Below are positions 1-10,219 of a DNA stretch of 64,000 bases, one piece after another (positions within the stretch are counted from its first letter, which is position 1; each line of letters starts with the position of its first letter). Source of the DNA: Stenogyne calaminthoides (taxonomy: Eukaryota > Streptophyta > Magnoliopsida > Lamiales > Lamiaceae). The translations under genes and the position numbers were made by a program. The notes beneath the pieces were generated by a model, which ran no database searches, was not told the origin of the DNA, and saw only the letters and a list, made by a program, of their open reading frames with translations. The DNA is taken from positions 28,418,870-28,482,869 of the forward strand of contig JBBCBC010000009.1 of NCBI GenBank assembly GCA_037126765.1. Reading direction: 5' to 3'.

Positions 1-102
1 TGTTCACAATGTGCTCATGTATATATTGTTGTAAATGACATCATTTTATTTAGGAATGAAATTATATATGTTTTCAAAACTCAAAATGTATGCATGGTAT
101 AA

Positions 103-193
103 CAAAGTCACATGCTTACCTAATTATCTTCCTCTCATCCTTGAATTCTACGAACATGGATTTTCTATCAAAGTCACATGCTTACCTAATTAT
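103..193. repeat. 25-bp direct repeat in AT-rich DNA
   Basis: The same 25 bases (beginning CAAAGTCACATGC) occur at 103-127 and again at 169-193. No gene is recognised in 1-477. This may be intron or flanking DNA of the minus-strand NXD1-like gene, but no further exon was found here. Confidence 0.7.
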
Positions 194-502
194 ATATGGC
201 AGAAAATCCAACTCCGAATTTTACCTATTTTTCTTCTTTCTATCTTCATTTAATATAATTTTAATATTTTTGTTTAATTAAATTAGTACTCGCTCAATTT
301 CGAATTCAATTGACATTTGAAAAAAAAAAAAAACTCACAAATTAAGTAATTTTTTTTAAAAAAAATACAATAAAACATCTATATTAATTTAAATTATACC
401 TTTCAAACATTTTAACATTACACATCATACCATTCTTTTTTTCACAGTAAAATACATTAACATGTATGAGTAAAGTGAGTGGATGTACATTCAGGTGCAT
501 TA

Positions 503-682
503 TGCATTCATAATGCATTTTAAAACAATGCAAATATTGAATTGTGCTACTATTAATTATATGAAAAAATAGTTACAAGGTCCAGTATAAACAAGTTGCA
601 TATTTTAATATTATTTTTTATATTAGAAATGCATCTTTCAATATAACAAATTATATATTTCTAAAAATGCATTATGAATGCA
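503..682. repeat. Short MITE-like element with 19-bp inverted repeats
   Basis: A perfect 19-bp inverted pair (TGCATTCATAATGCATTTT at 503-521 and its complement at 664-682) brackets an AT-rich core. Similarity beyond the repeats is weak and no target-site duplication could be fixed, so the true ends are uncertain. The core resembles the stretch at 2515-2715 (shared pattern GTAAACAA followed by ATATTTTA). Confidence 0.5.
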
Positions 683-1006
683 CGGTGTATCTTGATGCAT
701 ACAAGACTTACCTGAGTAAAGTAATCCGCAAACGACACGTAAGCACTATAAACTCTCTATTATTATAGAGGTGATAATTAATAATATAATTATATAATGA
801 GACACATTTACATGAAACGGTCTCACGATGAGATGGAGCATACGTTGATTCGCCGATTGACGTTTTAACACTTTGAAAATAATTAATGAGTGTGATTTGT
901 GTTAAGTTGTATCCCGTCTCATGCATGATATCGTCTCATATGAATTTTTGTTTTATACAATATATAAATAACATTATATTATTTATTATTAATATTATAT
1001 ACATAC

Positions 1007-3193
1007 CTTTCGACCGGAGTCGCGAGCCTCATCATTGTTCACAAACACATTTGCAGCCCATCTATATTGGCAAGTCAGATTGTGATTTACAAAAGCATAT
1101 GGTCCATCTTAACAACCATCACTTAATTTTCAATATTGCAACAAGTAACAAAGCCTTTTCAAACCGTTGCGGTACCTATTTTTCAATTCCTATTTTTTTA
1201 TTCTTTTAAAAATGATTAAATTTTTTTGTAGTTCAGTAACTTTGGTTAGTTTTGAAAATGGTCCCGATTGGTTTGATTTTTTTATTTTGGTCCTATAAAT
1301 AATTAAATTTTTTGAAATTCACCATTTAACCTGTTGCAGCAGATCACCAAATAATTAACCGTCACATATATAATTTTTTTTTTTTATTTCAAAATGCCAT
1401 CTAATTTTTTTTTAATTCTAATAATTTTGGGTTGGGATTTTCTGCATATTTTGGTTTATTTTTTAATTTTTTGGTCAGTTTAGATCCGATAAATGACCTA
1501 ATTCGTTTTGTATTGTAATCGACATATTGTTTTTTTAACCTGATCGAAAATCCGACCAAATTAAAATTATTAGGATTAAATAAGTTCAAGTGGAGCTTTA
1601 AATTAAAGGAAAAAATAAAATAATTGCACATGTAACAGTTACCTATTTGATAACCTAATGCAACAGGTTAAAAGACCACTTTAAAAAAAATTAAAAACAA
1701 TCGGAATCAATTTCAAAACGATGTAAAGTTATTGAACTACAAAAAACTTAATCTCATTTTAAAGCTTAATTTTTTTATCCTTTTGCTATATTCCACCTAT
1801 CTCCTCAAAATTTCTCTATGACTTTTTTAATATAATAATATAAGTTCAGTCATTTATCAAGAGATGAACTTCTCGTTAACTCTCTTAATTTCCATATAAA
1901 ATAAAGTTCTAAAAAATCAACTCCAAACACATCAAAAGTGATTTCTCTCCTCTAAATAAATATAAGGTTCCATTTGGATGGATGGATTAGAAATCCATGA
2001 ATTTCACACACAAATCATCACTCTCCAATAGATTTACAAATACTTAGATTTGATAATCTAGTTTAAAATTGAGGGATTTCAAATCCTCATCAAAACCTAG
2101 TCATTTGTTAAATCCCCTCATCTCTACCCCTTTCCCCTCCCCCTTCAATCTCTTCCCTAAACTCTCAAATCTAAATATTTATAAATCCATTGGAGAGTAT
2201 GATTTGTGTGTGAAATCCATGAATTTTCAAATATATCCATCCAAATTGAGCCTAAAGGAATAAGCAGACTTACGCGCAGGATGACTGATTGTTCCTTACA
2301 ATACCAGTAATCACCACCAACTGTTCAAATTAATATCAAGAAACCAATAATATTAGACGAATGCAAATTAAATATGTAATTTAATTCACCTTTTTACCAA
2401 TTTATGGCCTATTTACCCGTACTTATTTATTTATTTATTTAATGAGTGAATTTTGTACGTCTCATGTAAAATGTTATCAAAAGAAAATGTTTACAAGAAA
2501 TACATATATAAAATTAGAATGGGTCTCGAGGTGCATCGTGCGCTTCATGATATATTATAAAAAAATTCAACTTGTTGAACTGAAACAAACAATTATTAAT
2601 ATATGAAACTAGTTGAATATTTCAGTGTAAACAACTTATATATTTTAGTGCAACAAGTTGTATGTTTTTAAAATAAATTATAGAGAACACATTACATATA
2701 GTGCATACAAAAATTAGCCATAAAAGTAATACGTAATTTTATAAGTATGAATTCTTTTTTTTTATAAGTATGAAAAGTGTTTCATGTTTGATACCTCATC
2801 AAAAGCACCAAAAGGGCTGTCTTCATAATTCGCAAAAAAAAATCCACCAACCGTGTATCTGCAAATCATACCTTTTCTTGTAATTAAATGCTTCAATATA
2901 AAATAAAATTAGTTCACCGAAAAAGAGTAAAACACATTAATTTAATACATACCCTAAAGTTTCTACTATTTTCAATTCCTTGGGGATGAAAGGTCGAACT
3001 ATCTCAGCTTTAACAACATGAAGTTGGTAAAGGGCACTGAAAGTCCAAAATCACTCCTTAAAAGTTAAAAATTAAAGAATACTAATAAATAAATATATAT
3101 TTAATTATGTACATATGGTGATGAAGAAACTTGCCTGCCCTTGAAAATAAATGGAGGTTTCCCAAATTCTGATGCTACCATCATAGCTTCCAT
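1007..3193 (-). CDS. NXD1: NXD1-like gene (neoxanthin deficient 1 family), N-terminal exons
   Basis: Five exons on the minus strand join in compatible phases: 3135-3193 (ATG at 3193-3191), 2953-3036, 2795-2858, 2274-2320 and 1007-1061. Successive peptides include FGKPPFIFKG, ALYQLHVVKAE, FIPKEL, GGFFFANYEDSPFGAFDE, LVVITGIV and AWAANVFVNNDEARDSGRK. These match the conserved N-terminal core of plant NXD1 proteins, which resemble acetoacetate decarboxylases and are needed for neoxanthin accumulation in plastids. Introns 2 to 4 are GT-AG; intron 1 starts with GC (AG/GCAAGT), a tolerated minor donor. Intron 4 is about 1.2 kb and has filled with a MITE and an inverted repeat. A possible sixth small exon ends at 712 before GTAAGT (peptide ADYFTQ), but its match is weak. 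The C-terminal half of the family is not seen, so the gene either continues left of base 1 or is truncated. The family call rests on remembered motifs, not a search. Confidence 0.72.
1208..1765. repeat. Foldback element with long imperfect terminal inverted repeats
   Basis: About 150 bases at 1208-1360 recur in inverted orientation at 1625-1765. Shared blocks include TTTTTTGTAGTTCA near the outer ends and TTTAACCTGTTGCA near the inner ends. The layout is that of a non-autonomous foldback or MITE-type element. It lies in intron 4 of the NXD1-like gene. No certain target-site duplication was found. Confidence 0.6.
1966..2252. mobile_element. Tourist-like MITE (PIF/Harbinger type), 287 bp
   Basis: Terminal inverted repeats of about 65 bases face each other. 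The left end reads GGTTCCATTTGGATGGAT; the complement of the right end reads GGCTCAATTTGGATGGAT. Both continue into a shared block containing TTTCACACACAAATCAT. The element is flanked by TAA at 1963-1965 and 2253-2255, the 3-bp target duplication expected of PIF/Harbinger elements. It lies in intron 4 of the NXD1-like gene. Confidence 0.85.
2515..2715. repeat. Possible MITE relative of the 503-682 element
   Basis: The block opens GGTCTCGAGGTGCATCG and ends near ATAGTGCATACAAAAATT. Its AT-rich core, with GTAAACAACTTATATATTTT, resembles the core of the 503-682 element. Terminal pairing is poor. It sits in intron 3 of the NXD1-like gene. Confidence 0.3.
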
Positions 3194-4241
3194 GTGAGCA
3201 AGAAATTTGAGAATATTGATAAAAAATCTCAAGTTCCTTCCAAGATTAAAATAATTATATAAATTCGAAGTAGAGATATCCGTATCTATAATGTGATTCT
3301 GATTCCGAATATGGAAATTCGATAATGTGCCTTTACTTTTAACATTTATTTATGGAAATGTGCCAGTAAAACATTAATTGGACTCTCTCGACCATTTTAT
3401 TAATCCTTGAATTTCTTAAGAATTACGTAAAATGACATTTTGTAAGTTCCCTTTTCCCTATTTTCACCAATATTTTCTCTATCTTATATATATTGATGTG
3501 GATAAATGTGTAGGAAACCTGGTCTCAAAAAATTGTGGTCATAGCTGTTATTTAATGAGTACGTAGGTTTTTTGTGAATTCGGATTCATGTGATATATAT
3601 ATTTTTTTCGCGTGTCATTGTTATATGTATGAGTAGATCTTTTGTGAAACTTGTTCACTGAAACTAGTTTCATATTTACAAATTTGGTCTTTCAGTTATC
3701 ACGATTAGTATTATTTTGTAATATAAGTTATATTCTTTAGTAATATCACGAGTAATAATCTTTCTAAAGTAAGAAGTCATATCCGGCTTCAAGTATCACT
3801 ACTAATACACTTTAATAATATAAGTCGATCGTACCCTTAACTAATTTCACATATCCCCTTGTGTGAAAGTTGTTCACGGTAGATTTTATCATTATGTATA
3901 TGTATCATCACTCTTATGTATATGCACTATCACTGTTTGAAAAATACTTGATTTTTTGAATAGTGATAGTTCATATGTATAACAATGATATGTGATAAAA
4001 AAGAGTTACGCATGAACTTGAGTTTCACATCATTTTTGGTCTAATTTAATTAGTAATATTTGATAATTAAGGCATCAACACTTGCCAGCCGAACGTGAAA
4101 GTTATTGATTATCATTTTTTAGGTTTCCAAATTTAAATAGGTTTCCACTTGCAGTATAACTTGTGCACAGAGGTTGTGATGGGAAAGGCTTAGACATAAG
4201 AGTATACGCATGCATCGTGCAGGTTTGATATACGATGCAAA
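3194..4241. other. Upstream region of the NXD1-like gene; no gene, one imperfect hairpin
   Basis: AT-rich DNA upstream of the NXD1-like start codon. It would hold that gene's promoter, but no motif could be singled out. At about 3924-3976 an imperfect hairpin pairs GCACTATCACTGTTTGAAAA with TTTTTTGAATAGTGATAG around a short loop. Nothing else was recognised. Confidence 0.45.
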
Positions 4242-4363
4242 TAAGGGTCCGCTTGGTTGGGGGTAATGGAAGTGGGTAATGAGAATTAATCCTATTGATA
4301 TTGCTTGGTATGTTTGATACATTGATAATGAGAATAGAAATAAACAATTGATTGCCCCCATCT

Positions 4364-4979
4364 CAAGGGTGCAGAAGTCGGTAATCGGAAGTCGGACGTT
4401 TTCCGGCCGCCTAGGCGCCGCCTATATATATATATTTCTTTCCAATTTCCAATTTTCCAGAAAAAATCATACATAGAATTAAATGAATAAAGCCCAAAGG
4501 CCCAAACCTTTGTTAATGAATAGAGCCAATAGGCCCAAAACTTAGTGTTCAGCGCATAGATTAAAAAAGAACAGAGTAAATTAAAAGAGAAGAGAGAGCA
4601 CCGCTGAAAAATTCCAAAACCCTAATCCACCATTTCCGCCGCCGCACCCGCCACACCCCGCCGTGCCCGCCATCTCCCTCGCTTGACCATCTCGCTCACT
4701 CAACCATCTCCCTCGCTCGCGCCGCACACCCATCAGTCCATCACCTATATGTTTCAGAGGCGCCTCGTCCGCCCGCAGGCCGCCGCCGCTGTTCTCGCCC
4801 AAGATGTTGTTGCAGTTGCAGGCTCCCCGCTGGTCGATTTGGCCCGATTTTTCACTTCTTATGCAGCTGCCCGAGTTGACCGATTTGGCCGCCTAGGCGG
4901 CGCCTATTGCTGGATCCAACTTTCATGGCCGATTTTCCAAAAATCGCGGAGGCCGCTTAGCCCGATTTCTGCAACCATG
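4364..4979. mobile_element. hAT-like non-autonomous element carrying gene-like sequence
   Basis: A perfect 8-bp duplication, CCCCATCT, lies at 4356-4363 and 4980-4987, the length made by hAT transposases. The ends are imperfect inverted repeats: CAAGGGTGCAGAAGTCGG on the left, and CATGGTTGCAGAAATCGG as the complement of the right. Inner GC-rich inverted blocks around GCCGCCTAGGCG occur near 4405 and 4888. The 616-bp interior has no hAT transposase. It holds a promoter-like stretch and a GC-rich sequence that looks like the 5' end of a cellular gene, so this may be a gene-capturing (Pack-type) element. The source gene was not recognised. Confidence 0.8.
4491..4625 (+). promoter_or_regulatory. 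Captured promoter-like block: site II motifs and telo-box
   Basis: Inside the hAT-like element, site II-type motifs (GGCCCA) occur near 4498 and 4531, followed by a telo-box AAACCCTAA at 4617-4625. In plants this combination is typical of ribosomal-protein and other housekeeping promoters. Whether it still drives transcription is unknown. Confidence 0.5.
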
Positions 4980-5452
4980 CCCCATCTACTCAACTCACCT
5001 CACCTCACATGATACTCATTGTTGATGTTGTAACCAAACAATAACAATGCAATCAATAACCCTTATTGATTGACCCCTCAATGATACCCATTACCATTAT
5101 CATTCCCTAGTCATACCAAGCGGGCCCTAAGTGTTCAATGGTGATCTACAAGTTACTCCTAAATTTATGAATAGCACATTTTGTTTTCTTTAAAAATAAA
5201 TTACATTGCTTTAAAAAAGGAAATAAATTATATGTATTTATTTCGGAAATGAGATCACTTGTTCCATAATTGATATTTCATAGTATGAATGGATGACACG
5301 TGGGATAATAAAAAATATCCAATGAATCCAGCAACATTTACATATATGTGTTGACCAAATGCACTATTGTTTTTTTTCTAGATTGGATTTGTCATATTCT
5401 AACTGTTTCTTGCTAATTTACTGGAATCTTTGTTGTAGCAGGGGAGATTTAA

Positions 5453-5830
5453 TGGAGTCGGATGGATACAAGAAGAGGGGGTTTGTCAGAATCAGCGGTA
5501 AGGAATTAAAACATATACTATTTGATCTCTTTAATGAAGTAAAAATGAAGTCTTTTTCACATTACAGACTCACAGAGTTTCTCTACATATACTATTTGAT
5601 CTAGCTCCTTCATTATTGAAGTAAAAATGAAGTCTTTCTTCACATTATAGACTCACAGAGTTAATTTCCGTCTCTTCACTCATTGCAGTACTGCTGTGGG
5701 CGGACATCTTGGTGGCGTACGCCCTGTTTGTGATGCAAGATTACTTAACCGATGTCTAGAAACTGGATTTCACTCATGCTGCTGGAATTCTCAACATCTG
5801 GGGTGGAATTTCACTCATGATGATGACAAT
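5453..5830 (+). pseudogene. NRT1/PTR family (NPF) transporter fragment, 5' exons
   Basis: Exon 1 starts at ATG 5453 (MESDGYKKRGFVRIS) and ends at 5497 before GTAAGG. An intron of about 190 bases ends in GCAG at 5688. Exon 2 from 5689 reads LLWADILVAYALFVMQDYLT, then DV, a TAG stop at about 5757, then KLDFTHAAGILNIWGGISLM. The pattern YLT..W.L.FTHAA.I.N.W.G is the first transmembrane-loop region of plant NPF peptide/nitrate transporters. The stop replaces the Trp expected after DV. Similarity ends near 5830, so roughly 70 codons of a protein of about 550 remain. It diverges from the NXD1-like gene, with the Harbinger element between. The family call is from memory of motifs. Confidence 0.55.
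5510..5663 (+). repeat. Tandem duplication in the NPF-fragment intron
   Basis: A unit of about 76 bases, starting CATATACTATTTGATCT and ending with GACTCACAGAGTT, occurs twice back to back with a few differences. Confidence 0.7.
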
Positions 5831-5862
5831 TTCATATTCTGGGTCCATGTTTTAAAAATTCA

Positions 5863-5927
5863 ATAGGGTGAAACACCAATGAAATACAAAAAGTATAGGG
5901 TGAAACACCAATGAAATACAAAAAGTT
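5863..5927 (+). repeat. Two-copy tandem repeat of about 32 bp
   Basis: The unit beginning AGGGTGAAACACCAATGAAA is present twice in succession just after NPF similarity ends. Confidence 0.75.
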
Positions 5928-6010
5928 GAAAAGGGGAATCAAACCGCTTATATCAAACGTTGTAACGCAATTTTTAAGGTAACTATATATTATCAAAGGG
6001 GAAAAGATTT

Positions 6011-6140
6011 TTTTCGTCCCGTAACTTTATCATTTTTTTCGTTTTGATCGTATTGACTTTTAAATTTCGATATTCATCCAGTAACTTATGTATTTTCGAT
6101 TTTTTTGATTATATTAACTTTTAAATTTTGATTTTCGTCA
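6011..6140 (+). repeat. Degenerate tandem repeat, period about 62 bp
   Basis: Two full units and one partial one share a CGTCC/CATCC..GTAACTT block followed by a TTTTGAT...TAACTTTTAAATTT block. This type of simple plant repeat has no known coding role. Confidence 0.5.
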
Positions 6141-6210
6141 TGTAACTTACATGAATTAAAATAAAAAAGTAGTAAAAGTGCGTAAAAGAAACAGTATAAA
6201 AAGAGACAAC

Positions 6211-6258
6211 CTCATCAAATGCCCCAGAAGGACTGTCCTCATAATTAGCAAGAAAGAA
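6211..6258 (-). pseudogene. Second copy of NXD1-like exon 3
   Basis: The minus strand reads FFLANYEDSPSGAFDE and then GAG/GTTGTC, a possible donor at the same codon as in the NXD1-like gene (2795-2858). The upstream Gly-Gly is lost and the frame before it (KQKQRK) does not match the family. Neither neighbouring exon was found within about 1 kb. It is therefore an isolated exon relic of a duplicated gene, and its sequence differs from the first copy. Confidence 0.6.
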
Positions 6259-6262
6259 TTTT

Positions 6263-8347
6263 CTTTGTTTCTGTTTTTTCATGAACTTTTTATCTCGAAT
6301 TAAGGTGAGTTGAGGTGGTACGGCGTGGGTGATATCCGAGTTACATGCCTTGAACTTTGGGTGATGAGGAAAACATTAGATCAATATTGACAAAAACTCA
6401 ACACCAAAGATTCGAGGGAAACATTAGGTCAATATTGACAAAAAAAACAAGTTAATACTCAACATCAAAGATCTAGGGTTTACAAAAAAACTCTATTCCT
6501 TACATTTAGGCAGACATCAAAATCTATAGAATATAATATAATACTGATATTCTATAAAAATAATAGAATAGAAAAGAATCAAAATTCAATTGTGAGAGAA
6601 GAGATTATGTAGTTCACTCAGTTTGATCTCCAACCAATCCCAGCAAGATTTCACATCAAATACGTTGAAATTGGAGTCGTCTGAAGAATTTCTTGTAATT
6701 GGAGCCCATCTGAAGAATTTCAGTCGCTAAATGATGTAAATTTGCATTTGCCGCTCCAAGAAAGGGGAAGTCGCGCAACCAATCCCAGTTAGATTCCACA
6801 TTTGGGGATTCGGTGGAGTTGGAGCAGTGGAGAATTTCAATCAACCCGCGTTCATACAAACAAAAGTAATCCAATGTTCCAAAAACTTACTACCTCTACC
6901 ACCTCTGGTCAACATATAGAGCTCTTTCAAAGATTTCTCCACGTGTCGAAAAAAATACGGCTAACTCTTTCAAATATTTCTCCACGTGTCGAATAAAAAA
7001 ATTCATGTGTCCTCTCCCATAATTTTATTAATAATTTTATAATTTATATATTTTTTTATTATACTTTTATAATCTTTATAATAATTTGAGAAAATTAATA
7101 AGTAATACTTATTAGTGAACACAACTAATATTATTCAAGTGTCTTCGTTACTATTAGTGAAAACAAGTGAATTGGACACTATGAACATAGCAACACTAGT
7201 ACTTATAAGTTTGACTTTTTTCAACTCCTACATTTAAATAAGTTTATTATATGAGTCTGGAAATGTTTTTAAATAAATTTTAATTTTCATTAGCCTTGAC
7301 AATAGTAACCCACACAGACAATAGTTCAACCTTACATATAACCTATATTTTTAGTTACTAGTATATGCACGATTTGTGAGTTTTAGTCATTCTCATTGGG
7401 GAAAGATGCATTGGTGGGTGTAACTCAGGCTGGCGGGATCGCGGTCCTTGACGGCCATTAGGTCATCTCTAATTGCGATCTGAATTTCTCTGTCTTCGAT
7501 TAGAGCTTTCGAGAAAATGGCATTGAGTGCGTAGCGCTTTTTCTAGCGAAATGTGTGACTGAATTGTGGAGTGGTAGAAGTTTGATAGGATGGGCTCTTG
7601 AATTGTGCCTGATTCTGATTCTTTTCTGATTTTTAGCCAGATGGGGTCGCTGCATTATTGAGGGAAGGTTTTGGATGAATTTTTGTTAGAGTTTTTTGCA
7701 GAGTTTAATTAAATTGGTGAATGAATTAGAACTGCTGCAGCTGCACAGTGATTTAGCTGTTCAGATTAAAAGAATGAGATTTTGTTGTGTGTGTTGATTG
7801 TTGATGCTTCGATTATATATACAAGTGAAAGAGGATGTGAATGTGGTTAAGATTAGGAAAATTTTGCCCATGTTTTGTTGTGTGTTTATTCTTATTGAGA
7901 TCTGGTGTTATTGTTGAATTGCTTAAGACATGGTGTTATACATTAGGTGTTACCAGATCTAACAGCAGCACAGTGAAAATGGCGATTTGGGGTGATGAAT
8001 TTAGGTTTTTATTGGTTGGGTCGACCCTAACCCTAAACCCGACACGGTAATTTTCATGATTAATTTTTTTTTTTGACCCGAAACCATAAACCCAACCCGG
8101 ACTGAAAACCCGAAACCCGCCCCACCTTTGACTTAAATGAATTTAAAAAATATTAAAATAAATAGTATATACACACGTGGCAACGAAAAAATAAACATAA
8201 ATGAAAATAATTTCCAACTGTGTTGGTGACCGGTTAAGTAACCGGCACCAGCCGGTTTTCGGGACCAAACTTAAAAAAAGTTAAAACATACAGGAGATAT
8301 ATAAGATTTTCAAGCGTACGAGACTAAATTCAAACCGAGTGAAAGTT
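6263..8347. other. Intergenic region, no gene recognised
   Basis: Only short shadow reading frames occur. A GC-richer block at 7380-7990 could be a decayed exon or UTR, but no protein motif was seen. A run of CCC-AAACCC-like simple sequence lies at about 8024-8125. Confidence 0.5.
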
Positions 8348-8352
8348 ATTGG

Positions 8353-10205
8353 TGTTGGGATTATACTGAAAAGTATGCTTTTTACTTTGTATAATCGAAA
8401 CTGAATTTTCAGACTTATTTACTGAAATAAATTGTTTATCACTGATGCTTTAAATATGATTGAATGTTATATATATTTCTTTGCATAAGCGTTCAATAAT
8501 TAAATGACGTGTTACTGCTTTGTAGTTAATTTAGTGATACCAGATCAAAGAAGATTAAATTAACAGTCCCTTGTAACTAAAAGTACGTCATTCACGACCT
8601 AGATGGAAATGAACAACCATCGCGAAAGGTTGAGGTGTAAGGCTCAGATTGGTTTGGCTTGACCAAGAGATTACACTAGTGCATGGTGATGTTGAATAGG
8701 ACCCTCTGAGGAGGATAAATTCTTGAATCGAACAAAGGAAGAATAAGACCTCGGTGGTTCGTTGTTTCTTAACCTTCGTCCCCTTAAATAGGATCACGTG
8801 GGATTGGTAACTATTGCTTTGACTTATCATGGGTAGCTTAATCGAGAGAGATTCAATACTTTTTATCTTGGACAATATTATTGGTCACATGTGATTGCTA
8901 AGATTTAATACGAAGAATCGCGTGTGCAAATCACGCTTTGCTTGATTTGCCCCCTTGGGAGGTTCATAAGTTTTATCATACCAAATCTTGCAAGTGGAAT
9001 TAGTTTTAGGTATGGATAATAATGTTGAAATTTCTCGACCAAGGACAAAATATATTAATTAACGGAAAGCTATTTGGTGGCTTGAATTAATTAATGGGCT
9101 AGATAATCTTAAACACGGAAATAATGACCGGGAGCCATATTGGATTGTAATATGGGTTAAGATGGATAGTGCAATATTAATTATGTAGTGGGATTAATTA
9201 ATATTTATGAGCTTGAATTATATTGTGGCTCAATATTAGATATTCAAGATCCATTAGAAGGTCCAATCTTAATTCTCCTAAAAGGCCCCCGAGTAGCCCA
9301 ACATATAGTCCAATAAGCTGAAAATGTGATTAAAATAAAATAAATATTGTTGCTTATATTTCCTTTAATTTTTTGAAATTTATGGATAAAAAAGGAGAAA
9401 GATTTTCTTTGAATTTTGTTATGGAATGAAGATATGTATTCTTGGAATACAAGATTATCTCATTAAATTCAAGAAATCTCCCACTTGGTTATTCATAGTG
9501 ATATTTGAAATTTTGGAAAATAGAGGGCAAGAAAGATTTTCTTGATTTTTCTTGAAAAGATATTATGGAAGATATGTATTTCTTGAAATACAAGAATATC
9601 TCATAAGTTCAAGAAGATCAAATCTTGGATTCTTGCATCATCAATTTTTCGAAAAATAATGTCCATAATAGAGGAGGTGGGATTTTTTGTGGAATATTTT
9701 AATTATGGGAAAAAAGAATATAAAGGGATATATTCAAGATTTCTTGGTGACCAAGAAAAAGCCTTTTCCCACATTGAAAAAATCACACAAATTTCGGTCA
9801 CCCTCCCTCCTATAAATAGGGGATGATTAGTTTATTCCCAAGTACAATTCCATGTGCTGGAAATATTAGCAAATCCACGAAAGTGGTGCAACAAAGTTTA
9901 TTTTTCCCTTTTGTTAATTGTTCACAGTATCCTTCCACGGATTGTCGAGAAAGGGCTAAGGGAATACTTGAGAAGTCCTTTTGGTTAGTCCGTCCGACCA
10001 AAGTCTTTGCCATCCAGAGATGCGTTCACGTAAAAACGTAGATTCGCATGCGTGGGGTTTTACGTGGCTTTTTATATGCATGATTTGTTGTTGCAATTAT
10101 TACTTGAATTAATATAGGATTAATTCATGCTAGTAATAATTAATGAATTAAATTTGTATTTAAATATTCACCCGAGTAGATCTCGTACAACTCATTCCCC
10201 CAACA
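8353..10205 (+). repeat. Copia-1 5' LTR
   Basis: Runs from TGTTGGGATTATAC to CCCCCAACA. A TATA box (TATAAATAG) sits at 9811-9819, so U3 is about 1.46 kb and transcription should start near 9840. Homologous copies are 15689-17538 and, inverted, 59457-61299. Confidence 0.93.
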
Positions 10206-10219
10206 CCGTATCGAGCCCT
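10206..10219 (+). other. Copia-1 primer-binding site (degenerate tRNA-Met)
   Basis: Directly after the LTR the sequence reads CCGTATCGAGCCC. The usual Copia site complementary to initiator tRNA-Met is TGGTATCAGAGC; here TATCAGAGC has become TATCGAGC. Confidence 0.6.

Larger units (their letters stand above)
4245..5127. mobile_element. Harbinger-type element interrupted by a hAT-like element
   Basis: The left end reads GGGTCCGCTTGGTTGGGGGT and the complement of the right end reads GGGCCCGCTTGGTATGACTA. TAA flanks both ends (4242-4244 and 5128-5130), as expected for PIF/Harbinger insertion. The total is 883 bp, but removing the nested hAT-like element and one copy of its target duplication leaves about 259 bp, a normal Tourist MITE size. 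It carries no transposase and must have been moved in trans. Confidence 0.85.

Noticed and set aside
1401..1631. Lys/Asn-rich open frame on the minus strand
   Set aside because: AT-rich interior of the foldback element; no family motif.
2069..2263. Open frame of 64 codons on the plus strand
   Set aside because: It lies almost wholly inside the Tourist-like MITE.
4683..5012. Open frame of 109 codons in the nested hAT-like element
   Set aside because: It crosses the hAT end and target duplication at 4979-4987, so it is not one gene; only its GC-rich 5' part may be captured coding sequence.
8024..8042. Telomere-like CCCTAACCCTAAACCC
   Set aside because: Too short and embedded in CCC-AAACCC-type simple sequence; not an interstitial telomere array.
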